A stretch of DNA of 13,261 bases from DATKMG01 sp035541995 (GTDB lineage Bacteria; Acidobacteriota; Terriglobia; Versatilivoradales; Versatilivoraceae), in NCBI GenBank assembly GCA_035541995.1, contig DATKMG010000180.1, forward strand, positions 1 to 13,261, given 5' to 3'. The stretch's first letter is position 1, and each line of letters begins with the position of its first letter. Position numbers and translations under genes: made by a program. This document shows, piece by piece, positions 4,953 through 12,233 of this stretch. The notes below the pieces were generated by a model. The model had not been told where the DNA came from, made no database searches, and saw only the letters and a program-made list of their open reading frames with translations.

Positions 4953-6332
4953 GTGCAAGATTACGAGCAATTCATTCACGCAAAGTTGCAATTAGAAAAT
5001 ATGGCTGGATTTGAGCCGACCTTCAATCCATCGTTTTTGTTTCCATTTCAGCAGGCTTTAGTGGATTGGTCGGTACGCAAGGGTCGTGCGGCGGTGCTGG
5101 CCGATTGTGGACTAGGAAAGACGGTCATTGAACTGGTGTGGGCGCAGAACATTGTGCAGCGCGAGAACAGACCTGTACTCATCATCACGCCGCTGGCAGT
5201 ATCAGCACAAACTATTCGAGAGGCTGAGAAGTTTGGAATCGAGGCCGTCCAATCGCGGGATGGAAAATGGGATAGGTCTAAAAAGATCGTAGTGACGAAT
5301 TACCAGCGGCTTCATTATTTCGACCGTAACGACTTCGGCGGGGTGATCTGTGACGAGAGTTCAATCCTTAAATTTTTAGATGGAGCATATCGGAATGAGA
5401 TAACGGAGTTCACGCGAAAGATGCCATTCCGATTACTTTGCACCGCTACAGCCTCCCCGAATGATCATATTGAGCTTGGGTCGCATAGCGAAGCGCTCGG
5501 AGAACTCGGATACACCGATATGCTCGGAAGATTTTTCAAGAATGATCAGAATAGTTCGGTGGGGGGGCATGGTAAGAAGTACGGTGAAATGGTCAAGTGG
5601 AGGTTTAAGGGCCATGCGGAAACTCCGTTTTGGAGGTGGGTATGTTCTTGGGCACGCGCTGTTCGTCGGCCTTCTGACTTGGGATTCGACGATGACGGTT
5701 TTGTGCTGACTGATTTGATTGAGCGCCAGCACCTTGTTGATGTCGAAAAACTTGCACCAGGTTTCCTGTTTCCCTTGCCGGTCGTTGGCTTAAAAGAGCA
5801 ACGTGATGAACGCCGACGATCTATCAACGAACGATGTGAAAAGGTTAGCACCCTCGTATCAGGGAGAGATGATCAAACTCTGATTTGGTGCCACCTTAAC
5901 GAAGAGGGCGACTTGCTAGAAAAAATAGTCCCTGATGCAGTTCAAATCGAAGGGTCCGACTCGGACGAATTTAAAGAAGAAACCTTTCTCGCATTTGCGA
6001 ATGGCCAAATCAAGAGGCTGGTGACAAAGCCGAAGATCGGGGCATTCGGGTTGAACCTCCAGAACTGCCACCATGAAACTTTTTTCCCCTCTCATTCCTG
6101 GGAACAATATTATCAAGGAGTTCGGCGATGTCTGCGCTATGGGCAGAAATTTCCGGTCGAGGTTGACATCGTAACGACCGAGGGAGAAAAGAGTGTGTTG
6201 GAGAATCTGCAGCGCAAAGCGAAGCAGGCGGATCGCATGTTTTCAGCCTTAGTTTTAGAAATGAATAACATCTTAAAAATTGATCGTGGGGTTAAATTTA
6301 CAGAAGAAGAGGCGGTGCCGTCATGGCTGTGA
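4953..6332 (+). CDS. SF2 DNA helicase/ATPase (DEAD/SNF2-like)
   Basis: The protein has 459 residues from GTG 4953, chosen because AAGGGAG lies about 7 bases upstream. A GTG at 4935 in the same frame overlaps the RNase H stop and lacks a site. Motifs appear in order: a Q/F-Q-like PFQQALVDW, Walker A with DCGLGKT (about 51-57), motif Ia ITPLAVSAQ, Walker B ICDESS (about 132-137), motif III CTATASPND (about 163-171), and in the second RecA domain FGLNLQNC (motif V) and QGVRRCLRYGQ (motif VI with arginine finger, about 387-397). It has no nuclease domain. It overlaps the methyltransferase by 10 bases, so the two are translationally coupled. It may be a replication or branch-migration helicase, or a translocase partnered with the methyltransferase. 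Confidence 0.88.
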   Translation: MQDYEQFIHAKLQLENMAGFEPTFNPSFLFPFQQALVDWSVRKGRAAVLADCGLGKTVIELVWAQNIVQRENRPVLIITPLAVSAQTIREAEKFGIEAVQSRDGKWDRSKKIVVTNYQRLHYFDRNDFGGVICDESSILKFLDGAYRNEITEFTRKMPFRLLCTATASPNDHIELGSHSEALGELGYTDMLGRFFKNDQNSSVGGHGKKYGEMVKWRFKGHAETPFWRWVCSWARAVRRPSDLGFDDDGFVLTDLIERQHLVDVEKLAPGFLFPLPVVGLKEQRDERRRSINERCEKVSTLVSGRDDQTLIWCHLNEEGDLLEKIVPDAVQIEGSDSDEFKEETFLAFANGQIKRLVTKPKIGAFGLNLQNCHHETFFPSHSWEQYYQGVRRCLRYGQKFPVEVDIVTTEGEKSVLENLQRKAKQADRMFSALVLEMNNILKIDRGVKFTEEEAVPSWL

Positions 6333-7318
6333 TGGATCAGGAATTGACCGATAAGTACGCTATCTATCAAGGCGATTGTATTGAAACTATGGCGAAACTG
6401 CCGGATGGAAAAGTTCATCTTAGTTGTTATTCTCCGCCATTCGGAGGCTTGTACTCATATTCTTCAAACGACCGAGATCTGTCGAACTGCACTGACTACA
6501 ATCAGTTTTTCGAGCACTATGCCTTTGTGGTGCGAGAACTTTTCAGGCTGACAGTGCCAGGGCGCATGACAGCGGTGCATTGCATGGATGTCCCGAGCGG
6601 GAACAGCGGGTGCGACCACCTGATTGATTTTCCTGGCGATATCATTCGGCTGCACGAGCGTGAAGGTTGGCATTACATTGCTAGGTACTCGATTTGGAAA
6701 GAACCTCTAGCAGTACGCAATCGAACAATGGCCAAAAACCTAGCCCATAAAAGCATCGTAGAGGATTCTTCGCGGTGCAGTGTAGCAAGTGCCGACTACC
6801 TGTTAGTGTTTCGGCGGAAGGGCCAGAACCAAATCCCAATCAAGCATCCGAATGGACTTCTCTGGTACGCCGGGGAGCGTGAGATCCCAAAGAACCTTTT
6901 GAGTTATCGTGGCTGGAAAGGAAACCAAATCGAGAACCGATACTCGCATTGGATTTGGCGACAGTATGCCTCTGCATTTTGGGATGATATCAGGATTGGC
7001 CGCGTGCTGCCGTTCAAAGCCGCTCGCGACTCGGACGATGAGAAACACGTCCACCCCTTGCAACTAGACGTAATCGAGCGTTGCCTTGTGCTTTGGAGCA
7101 ATCCAGGCGAGACGGTTCTGACGCCGTTCATGGGAGTAGGCTCAGAAGTCTATGGGGCGCTAGTGAATGACCGCCGCGCTATCGGGATTGAACTCAAACC
7201 AAGTTATTTCAGACAGGCCCGCAAGAACGTCCGTGAAGCCGTAGCAAACCCAATCAATCGGGAAAACGGGGTTTTGGAGTTTACCGATGTCGAACCAGAG
7301 CCAGTCGAGCAAGACTGA
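6323..7318 (+). CDS. DNA (N4-cytosine/N6-adenine) methyltransferase
   Basis: This 331-residue protein has methyltransferase motif IV SPPF at 37-40, preceded by GDC (17-19) and hydrophobic strand residues. Near the C-terminus it has the SAM-binding segment TPFMGVGSEV (267-276), where FMGVG replaces the commoner FxGSG, followed by IGIEL (287-291). The catalytic motif comes before the SAM-binding motif, which is the beta-class order of phage and type II or III amino-methyltransferases. The 60-250 region, rich in aromatic and basic residues, would contain target recognition. Two starts are possible: ATG 6323, preferred for GAGGCGG upstream, or ATG 6332, which forms a TGATG junction with the helicase stop. 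No cognate restriction gene is visible, so it is probably a solitary protective or regulatory enzyme. Confidence 0.88.
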   Translation: MAVMDQELTDKYAIYQGDCIETMAKLPDGKVHLSCYSPPFGGLYSYSSNDRDLSNCTDYNQFFEHYAFVVRELFRLTVPGRMTAVHCMDVPSGNSGCDHLIDFPGDIIRLHEREGWHYIARYSIWKEPLAVRNRTMAKNLAHKSIVEDSSRCSVASADYLLVFRRKGQNQIPIKHPNGLLWYAGEREIPKNLLSYRGWKGNQIENRYSHWIWRQYASAFWDDIRIGRVLPFKAARDSDDEKHVHPLQLDVIERCLVLWSNPGETVLTPFMGVGSEVYGALVNDRRAIGIELKPSYFRQARKNVREAVANPINRENGVLEFTDVEPEPVEQD

Positions 7319-7484
7319 ATTGCGCGACCGATGTCTCAAGACAATCGAATGGTGCCGAAACTACGAAGGCCCTGACATGGAAGGCGCACTGTCAGGGGAG
7401 CTTGATTGCTTGATTGAACTGCAACTACTGGAGGACTCCGATGCGAAACCGCCGCAAGACAATAGAGAGAGGAGAATGAGATGA
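7287..7484 (+). CDS. Small hypothetical protein
   Basis: This 65-residue polar protein overlaps the end of the methyltransferase gene by 32 bases and ends in an ATGA overlap with the next gene. The tight coupling argues that it is real. GGAG lies about 7-8 bases before its ATG. The sequence has a short acidic helical stretch (ALSGELDCLIELQLLED) and charged ends, with no recognisable motif. No function is assigned. Confidence 0.5.
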   Translation: MSNQSQSSKTELRDRCLKTIEWCRNYEGPDMEGALSGELDCLIELQLLEDSDAKPPQDNRERRMR

Positions 7485-7708
7485 GCTTTGACCCAAACCA
7501 AATCCAAGCAAGGCCAAGCGGCGAAAATGTCGATATCTGTACCTTAGTAAGAAACGATCTTGAGGCAAGGGCAAAAGTCGGTGAGAAGAAATACGGAGAA
7601 AGATTAAAGCCGCACAATGGCCGCGACCCTCTTGTTGACGCATATCAGGAAGCGCTAGACCTTGCGATGTACTTGCGGCAAGAAATCTACGAAAGGCTAG
7701 GCGAATAG
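7481..7708 (+). CDS. Small phage protein, MazG-like helical motif
   Basis: This 75-residue protein has a core KYGERLKPHNGRDPLVDAYQ (41-60), then EALDLAMYLRQEIYE. I recognise this pattern from small phage proteins compared with MazG-type all-alpha NTP pyrophosphohydrolases, in which acidic residues on two helices bind magnesium. Only one EALD-type helix is evident and the protein is shorter than a full MazG domain (about 100), so an enzymatic role is uncertain. It starts by ATGA overlap after AGAGAGGAGA and is followed one base later by the next start codon. Confidence 0.6.
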   Translation: MSFDPNQIQARPSGENVDICTLVRNDLEARAKVGEKKYGERLKPHNGRDPLVDAYQEALDLAMYLRQEIYERLGE

Positions 7709-7709
7709 T

Positions 7710-7997
7710 ATGCCAGACCTCTGTGAAGCCCACCTGGAGCGTGCCGGAATCGAAGTCCCGGCTTATCGGCTGGGCCTGTGCCTCGCCTGCTACATGGGGA
7801 AGGATATCGACTATGCCGGTACACCGGAACCTTGTTCTCGGTGCGGGGAGATACGGCACCGGGGAGCGTGTAAGAAGGCTAAAAAAGATTTTACAATTTT
7901 CCTCTTGACAAAAAAGAAGAATATATATAATCGCTGGCATGAGAGCACAGACACAAGAAATTCCATTTGCTACAAAGATTCCCAAGAAACTCTATGA
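7710..7997 (+). CDS. Small cysteine-rich (zinc-ribbon-like) protein
   Basis: The 95-residue frame has likely zinc ligands in two groups: C5/H8 with C24/C27, and C42/C45 with H50/C54. The part after residue 55 is lysine-rich and unlike the rest; its DNA holds the promoter and first codons of the following ribbon-helix-helix gene, with a 59-base overlap. The C-terminal 40 residues may simply be read-through that tolerates the downstream signals. The start sits one base after the previous stop. A DNA- or RNA-binding accessory role would fit but is not shown. Confidence 0.5.
   Translation: MPDLCEAHLERAGIEVPAYRLGLCLACYMGKDIDYAGTPEPCSRCGEIRHRGACKKAKKDFTIFLLTKKKNIYNRWHESTDTRNSICYKDSQETL
7905..7931 (+). 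promoter_or_regulatory. Sigma70-like promoter inside the end of the zinc-ribbon ORF
   Basis: A consensus TTGACA (7905-7910) and a consensus TATAAT (7926-7931) are separated by 15 bases, slightly short of the optimum. The spacer and flank are strongly AT-rich. The expected transcription start is at about 7938-7939, on the ATG of the next gene. Confidence 0.6.
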
Positions 7998-8106
7998 CAG
8001 TCTCGTTGAGCAGGCCAGAAACACAGGCGTCATGCTGAAATTCTTGGTAGCTCGTTACATCTCCGAAGGGATTGAACTCGACCGAAAAAACGGGAAAGGC
8101 AGCTAA
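7939..8106 (+). CDS. Short ribbon-helix-helix (CopG/Arc-like) protein
   Basis: The 55-residue product has the pattern of a ribbon-helix-helix DNA-binding protein: a beta strand EIPFATKIPK (7-16), a first helix KLYDSLVEQARNTG (17-30), and a second helix LKFLVARYISEGIEL (33-47). Such proteins bind DNA as dimers and usually repress their own transcription or that of neighbours. No Shine-Dalgarno precedes the ATG, and the consensus promoter just upstream would start transcription on the ATG, so it may be read from a leaderless mRNA. One base separates its stop from the start of the UvrD-like gene. The candidate targets are its own promoter and the adjacent helicase operon. Confidence 0.65.
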   Translation: MRAQTQEIPFATKIPKKLYDSLVEQARNTGVMLKFLVARYISEGIELDRKNGKGS

Positions 8107-8107
8107 G

Positions 8108-9664
8108 ATGATCCCCTCCCCCTACCAGCAGGCCATCTACGACTTCATCAAAAACGAGAAGGGATCGTGTGTCGTAGAGGCAGTGGCAGGGTCCGGGAAA
8201 ACCACCACTATCGTCGAGGCCGCAAAGCTACTTCCTGAAAACCTCTTTGTCGCGTTTGTGGCCTTCAATAAAGCAATCGCCAAAGAGCTTTCAACCCGCC
8301 TTCCTCCGCTCGTTAAGAGTTGCACCCTTAACAGTCTGGGTTTTACGGCTTGGCTCAAGTCCGCGGGCCGGCACGTCCAAGTGGATGCCCACAAGATTTC
8401 CGAGATCTGCGATGACGTAATCGAGTCGAACGAGAAAGGCTCTTACGCCCAGGCGGTAAAGAAGTTGGTGGGACTCGCCAAGGCGCACGGCCTGGTGCCG
8501 AAGGAATGGGCAAAGGGACGAATCGTTCTGACGCACGACACCGAGCAAAACTGGTATGAACTGGCGGATAAGTACGCCGTCGAGCCGGATGGTGGCGGAA
8601 CGATGGAGAAGCTGGTGGAATACTCCCGCATCGTCCTGAGGCAGAGTATCAAGCTGGCAAACCAAGTCATTGACTTTGACGACCAGATTTACATGCCGGT
8701 GATCTGCCAGTGCAATTTCTTTCGGTATGACGTGCTGTTCGTTGATGAATTACAGGACGTGTCGATGATTCAACGGGCAATGCTGAGATTGTCGATTAAA
8801 AAAACCGGAAGGCTGATTGGGGTCGGTGATAAAAAACAAAGCTTGTACGGCTTCCGTGGGGCTGGAATCGATTCGATTGACCGAGTAGTGGAAGAGTTTA
8901 ACGCTAAGGTTCTCCCTTTGTCGATCAGTTATCGATGCCCTCAATCTGTAGTGAAGGAAGCCCGCAGGTACGTTGAGCACATCGAACCCCATGAGTCGGC
9001 ACCTGTGGGGAAAGTCGAAACCTTGATGACTTACCACCCCGGGATTTTCCGAAACTCGGATGGGATTGTTTGCCGTAACTCTGCTCCGTTGGTTGACCTC
9101 GCTTACAGGCTGATCCGCTTCGGAAGAGGTTGCCGGATTCTTGGCCGGGAGATTGGACAGGGACTTATTCGGTTGATTGAGAAGCTGGACGCCTTCACGA
9201 TTGACGAACTGGAAAGCAACCTTCAGGTCTACGCAGCCCGGGAGATTGGGAAGTGTATTGCTAAGGGCCAAGAAGACAAAGCGGCAGGGATCGCTGATAA
9301 GGTGGAGACGATACGGGTCATCATCGAAGACCTTCCCGAAAAGAAACGAACCATTGAATACCTCTGTGAGTCGATTGGAAGCCTCTTTACGGATAAGGAT
9401 GAAGGGTTGCTTACCCTCTCTACAGTTCATAAGGCCAAGGGGTTGGAGTACGACCGAGTGTTCATTCTTGAGCCTCAGTTGATGCCTTCGCCCTGGGCCC
9501 GCCAAGCGTGGCAAAAGGACCAAGAGCAAAACATCGCCTATGTTGCCGTAACTCGAAGCAAAAGCGAACTGTACTACATCACAGTCAATGGACTGACTGA
9601 GGAAACACCCCAAAAGACGGTGGCGGTAAGTGAAGCTGAAAAGCAACCCGAGGTGGCGAAGTGA
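8108..9664 (+). CDS. UvrD/Rep-like superfamily 1 DNA helicase
   Basis: The protein has 518 residues from ATG 8108, which is chosen over an in-frame TTG at 8072 because GGGAAAGG lies 8 bases upstream and the ATG directly follows the preceding stop. SF1A motifs appear in order: the Q motif near SPYQQAIYDF (4-13), Walker A AVAGSGKTTT (25-34), DELQD (about 212-216, motif II with the usual DExQ), GDKKQSLYGFRGA (about 239-251, motif III), SYRCPQ (motif IV), STVHKAKGLE (about 438-447, motif V) and AVTRSKSELYYI (about 480-491, motif VI). It is shorter than UvrD (about 720) and resembles compact phage helicases. No nuclease domain is evident. It likely unwinds DNA during replication or recombination. 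Confidence 0.93.
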   Translation: MIPSPYQQAIYDFIKNEKGSCVVEAVAGSGKTTTIVEAAKLLPENLFVAFVAFNKAIAKELSTRLPPLVKSCTLNSLGFTAWLKSAGRHVQVDAHKISEICDDVIESNEKGSYAQAVKKLVGLAKAHGLVPKEWAKGRIVLTHDTEQNWYELADKYAVEPDGGGTMEKLVEYSRIVLRQSIKLANQVIDFDDQIYMPVICQCNFFRYDVLFVDELQDVSMIQRAMLRLSIKKTGRLIGVGDKKQSLYGFRGAGIDSIDRVVEEFNAKVLPLSISYRCPQSVVKEARRYVEHIEPHESAPVGKVETLMTYHPGIFRNSDGIVCRNSAPLVDLAYRLIRFGRGCRILGREIGQGLIRLIEKLDAFTIDELESNLQVYAAREIGKCIAKGQEDKAAGIADKVETIRVIIEDLPEKKRTIEYLCESIGSLFTDKDEGLLTLSTVHKAKGLEYDRVFILEPQLMPSPWARQAWQKDQEQNIAYVAVTRSKSELYYITVNGLTEETPQKTVAVSEAEKQPEVAK

Positions 9665-9819
9665 GCCTCTTCCACACAAAAGAGTTCTGGATTGTCGCTT
9701 TGATTCTTGTGGCCTTAATCGTGGCCTTGCACCTGTCTCACCGCGAGATTGCCAAGCGTGAGCGCGAAGCAATGCGACGGCACGTTAACCGGGAGCGTGA
9801 TAACTCCGCTTCCAACTAA
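9661..9819 (+). CDS. Short single-pass membrane protein
   Basis: The 52-residue product starts at GTG 9661 in a GTGA overlap with the helicase stop; GAGG lies about 7 bases upstream. Residues 9-25 (EFWIVALILVALIVALHL region) form one hydrophobic membrane segment, followed by a strongly basic and acidic tail (SHREIAKREREAMRRHVNRERD) that should be cytoplasmic and helical. I do not recognise a family. A membrane anchor for the early complex or a host-takeover peptide are possibilities; nothing in the sequence decides. Confidence 0.55.
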   Translation: MSLFHTKEFWIVALILVALIVALHLSHREIAKREREAMRRHVNRERDNSASN

Positions 9820-9851
9820 GCTCCCAGCCCGATCCAAGGGAGGAAATACTA

Positions 9852-9875
9852 GTGCTGTGCTGGGGCCGGCGTTAA
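9852..9875 (+). CDS. Seven-codon leader ORF upstream of the ParB-like gene
   Basis: AAGGGAGGA (9836-9844) is the strongest ribosome-binding site in this part of the window, yet the only start at proper spacing (8 bases) is GTG 9852, which encodes M-L-C-W-G-R-R and stops at TAA 9873-9875. Its last four sense codons lie on the left arm of the hairpin at 9862-9899. This is the layout of a regulatory leader peptide. An alternative is that the site serves as a standby ribosome site. Confidence 0.45.
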   Translation: MLCWGRR

Positions 9876-9918
9876 AAAGAAAAGAGTAGCGTCGGCCCCT
9901 CTTTAGGAAAGCGAGGGG
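9862..9918 (+). promoter_or_regulatory. Two mutually exclusive hairpins before the ParB-like gene
   Basis: Hairpin 1 pairs GGGGCCGGCG (9862-9871) with CGTCGGCCCC (9890-9899): 10 pairs, one of them G-T, with an 18-base A-rich loop. Hairpin 2 pairs CCCCTC (9896-9901) with GAGGGG (9913-9918). The two share CCCC 9896-9899, so only one can form. GAGGGG is also the ribosome-binding sequence for GTG 9923. The arrangement is that of a translational switch in which hairpin 1 frees, and hairpin 2 blocks, initiation. Confidence 0.6.
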
Positions 9919-9922
9919 TAAG

Positions 9923-10768
9923 GTGGCAACGGTATTCAAGGACAATAAGGGAAACGAAATCGGGAAACGCTGTAATGCTTACTCCATTGATCCTCGCCAG
10001 GTTGTCATCCAACCCGAACTGAACGGCCGGCATGATCTTCCCGAGATCGAGACATTGATTGCCGACATCCTTTCGAAGCCCGATGGCATGAGCATTAAGG
10101 GGCAGACTACTCCAGTCATCATTCGGCGGGATGGGACGAGGCCCGTCCTGGTGGCCGGTCATCGGCGCCTACGGGCAATTCTTGAAATCAACAAGCGCAA
10201 GCTGACACCGGAACCGCTCTCCCTGCTCTGCTCCTACATGCAGTTGACGGAGGTTGAGGCCCTTGCGGTGGCCGTGACGGAAAACCGGGAGCGGGCAGCC
10301 ATCACGCCCATGGATGAAGCGTTTTGCATCAAACAGTTTCTCCGCCTCGGGAAAGACCATGAATGGATCGCGCTGCACGGTGGATTCTTCCCCCAACTCG
10401 CCGGAAGTTCGGTGAAGGACAATGGAGCGGCAACCTCCGAACTTAAAAGGGCTATCGCCTGGGTGAAGAAGCGCGAAAAGCTACTGGGACTCACCGAGGA
10501 AGCCCAGGAAGCCGTCTCCAAAGGCGAGATCAAGGTTAGCGCAGCAGAGCATCTTTCAACCCTGGAAGCGGAAAAGCAGCGGGCCCTGGTGAAAGAGGGG
10601 AAAACCACCAACAAGGATATCCAGCAAGCCAGTGGCAAACCCTCCAAACTCTCTCTGCGCGAACTCAAGGATGAGTTGGACAACATAATCTCTGACGGAG
10701 AGATCGACGGCCAGAAGATTCCCAAGTTTGTAATCGAAAAGCTGTGTCTCCTGCGGGACAAGATTTAA
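9923..10768 (+). CDS. ParB/Srx-fold N-terminal domain protein
   Basis: The protein has 281 residues from GTG 9923. The N-terminal 20-135 region carries a ParB-like nuclease/CTPase core: a strand-turn segment IDPRQVVIQPELN, GQTTPVIIRRDG (about 61-72), the signature VAGHRRLRAIL (about 77-87, like GERRLRA in ParB), and TENRERAAITPMDEA (about 120-134, as ENxxRxxLxPxE). A helical DNA-binding-like region follows (SELKRAIAWVKKREKLLGL, then EAVSKGEIKVSAAEHLSTL), as in ParB/Noc. No ParA gene is visible nearby, so partition is not implied. Proteins of this type in phages may regulate transcription or act on DNA. Its translation is probably controlled by the leader described above. Confidence 0.8.
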   Translation: MATVFKDNKGNEIGKRCNAYSIDPRQVVIQPELNGRHDLPEIETLIADILSKPDGMSIKGQTTPVIIRRDGTRPVLVAGHRRLRAILEINKRKLTPEPLSLLCSYMQLTEVEALAVAVTENRERAAITPMDEAFCIKQFLRLGKDHEWIALHGGFFPQLAGSSVKDNGAATSELKRAIAWVKKREKLLGLTEEAQEAVSKGEIKVSAAEHLSTLEAEKQRALVKEGKTTNKDIQQASGKPSKLSLRELKDELDNIISDGEIDGQKIPKFVIEKLCLLRDKI

Positions 10769-10792
10769 CTGGCTCAAGCGGGTTTCAGGTTT

Positions 10793-10805
10793 TTATTAAA
10801 TACAA
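10793..10805 (+). repeat. Second copy of a 13-mer from the 917-973 palindrome
   Basis: TTATTAAATACAA here matches 950-962 exactly. It lies 15 bases upstream of the recT start codon, between the ParB-like and recT genes. A 13-base exact match at a gene-control position is more than expected by chance in this window, but it is AT-rich. Confidence 0.45.
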
Positions 10806-10820
10806 GAAAAGAGGCGAAGT

Positions 10821-12221
10821 ATGGCGACTGCGCAAGTAACACAAATCGTTAAGTCTAACGTGGCTCAAATCGACCAACTCTTGAGAGAATCTCAAGAGCG
10901 GATCAGTACCGTGATCCAGCAACACATCAAGGCCGACAGGATGATTGCGGTGGCCTTGGAGCTTGTGACTGGAGACTCCAAACTCTCCCTGTGCGAACCC
11001 GTCAGTGTCCTAAAGGGAGTGATGGAGGCAAGCCAGCTTGGCCTTTCTCTCAACAAGCACCTGGGGCAAGCCTACCTGATCGCCTATAGGAATGGCGAGT
11101 TGACGCGGAAGAATGGCGGGATTCAGATGTATACGGCTGAATTCCAGATCGGCTACCGCGGATTCCTCGATATGGTGACACGGAGCAACCCGAACGTCAC
11201 AAGCATCTACAGCCGAATCGTCTACTCGGGTGAGCACTTTGAACTACTTGAAGGAACCCAACACCAGCTTGTCCATGTTCCCAGCTTGTCGCGCCGGAAG
11301 CTGGAGGAAATGATTGGAGCGTATGCGGTGGTTCTTTTCAAGGATGGCTCTCCGGCCGACTTCGAGTGGATGCCAAAAGAGGAGATCGAGAAGGTTCACC
11401 GGTTCTCAAAGGCGCAAGGTGAAGACAGCCCATGGGCAACCTGGCCGGAGGAAATGGTCAAAAAGACCCCTCTCCGGCGACTTTGCAAGCGTTTGAAGTT
11501 GACTCCTGACGTGATCGAGGCGACAGTGCGCGACGAATACCGGGAGCTTGGTTACGAAGGTGAGCAGCAAAAGGGCCGGCCAGTTATGATGCCGAGCAGG
11601 GTCACAGATGCAACCAACGCCTCTTCTTCCGAAGGGCAGGAGCCGGATGCTGACAATGAGCAACATCCTCAACAGCAAGAGGGAGATGAAGTTCCAAAGG
11701 ATAAGTTGACAGTTGCCGAGCGCGAGGAAATCTTCAAGTTGGCAAAGACGGTTGGGTTCCCTTCGAAGGAAGCGGTTAACGAACTGCTGCTGCAAAAGTT
11801 TGGCGTCAAAGACACCAAGGACATTACGACCGAGCAATACCCCCAAGTTCTCAAGGTTATCACCGAATGGAAGAACTCCCCGGCAGAGAAGGCAGATGAT
11901 TCCACTTCCAAACCGGAGGCATCCAAGCAACCCGAGGCAACAAAGGGTAAGGGGAAGAAGAAATCTCCCGAGTCTGCTGCTCCTGCCGAAACCAAAAAAC
12001 TCGCAACCATCGAGGATGAGGAGCAGAGAAAGGTCCTGTATTTGGCGCGTACGTATCTGTGGATGCGCGCCCAGGGGAATCCCGACGACGCCTTCCATAC
12101 TTTCCTGAGGAACCAAGTGAAAGTGGAAACGGTGGCCGAGATCCCGGAGGTTGCCTTGGCTGCGGTCAAGATGACGCTCAAAAATGGTCCTGAGGCTATC
12201 GGTCTGCAAGTGGCGAAATAA
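10821..12221 (+). CDS. recT: RecT-family single-strand annealing protein with long C-terminal extension
   Basis: This protein has 466 residues, against about 270-300 for typical RecT. Residues 1-240 hold the RecT core: SLCEPVSVLKGVMEASQLGL (about 56-75), GQAYLIAYRNG, QIGYRGFLDMVTRS, IVYSGEHFE, and the closing KKTPLRRLCKRLKLTP. RecT anneals complementary single strands and promotes recombination of linear DNA. The extension has an acidic Q/E linker, a helical module at about 295-350 (TVAEREEIFKLAKTVGF, then KFGVKDTKDITTEQY), a K/P/E/A-rich linker, and a related helical module at about 395-455. The ATG has GAGGCG upstream. The exonuclease gene follows after a structured gap. Core assignment is firm; the role of the tail is unknown. 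Confidence 0.92.
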   Translation: MATAQVTQIVKSNVAQIDQLLRESQERISTVIQQHIKADRMIAVALELVTGDSKLSLCEPVSVLKGVMEASQLGLSLNKHLGQAYLIAYRNGELTRKNGGIQMYTAEFQIGYRGFLDMVTRSNPNVTSIYSRIVYSGEHFELLEGTQHQLVHVPSLSRRKLEEMIGAYAVVLFKDGSPADFEWMPKEEIEKVHRFSKAQGEDSPWATWPEEMVKKTPLRRLCKRLKLTPDVIEATVRDEYRELGYEGEQQKGRPVMMPSRVTDATNASSSEGQEPDADNEQHPQQQEGDEVPKDKLTVAEREEIFKLAKTVGFPSKEAVNELLLQKFGVKDTKDITTEQYPQVLKVITEWKNSPAEKADDSTSKPEASKQPEATKGKGKKKSPESAAPAETKKLATIEDEEQRKVLYLARTYLWMRAQGNPDDAFHTFLRNQVKVETVAEIPEVALAAVKMTLKNGPEAIGLQVAK

Positions 12222-12233
12222 GTTTGTGGTCAA

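Noticed and set aside
8072..8107. TTG start extending the UvrD-like protein by 12 residues
   Set aside because: This stretch codes for the end of the ribbon-helix-helix protein in another frame, and the ATG at 8108 has a well-placed ribosome-binding site.
8750..9772. Long minus-strand open frame (340 codons)
   Set aside because: It lies antisense over the UvrD-like helicase, whose motifs are complete; the antisense translation has no recognisable domain.
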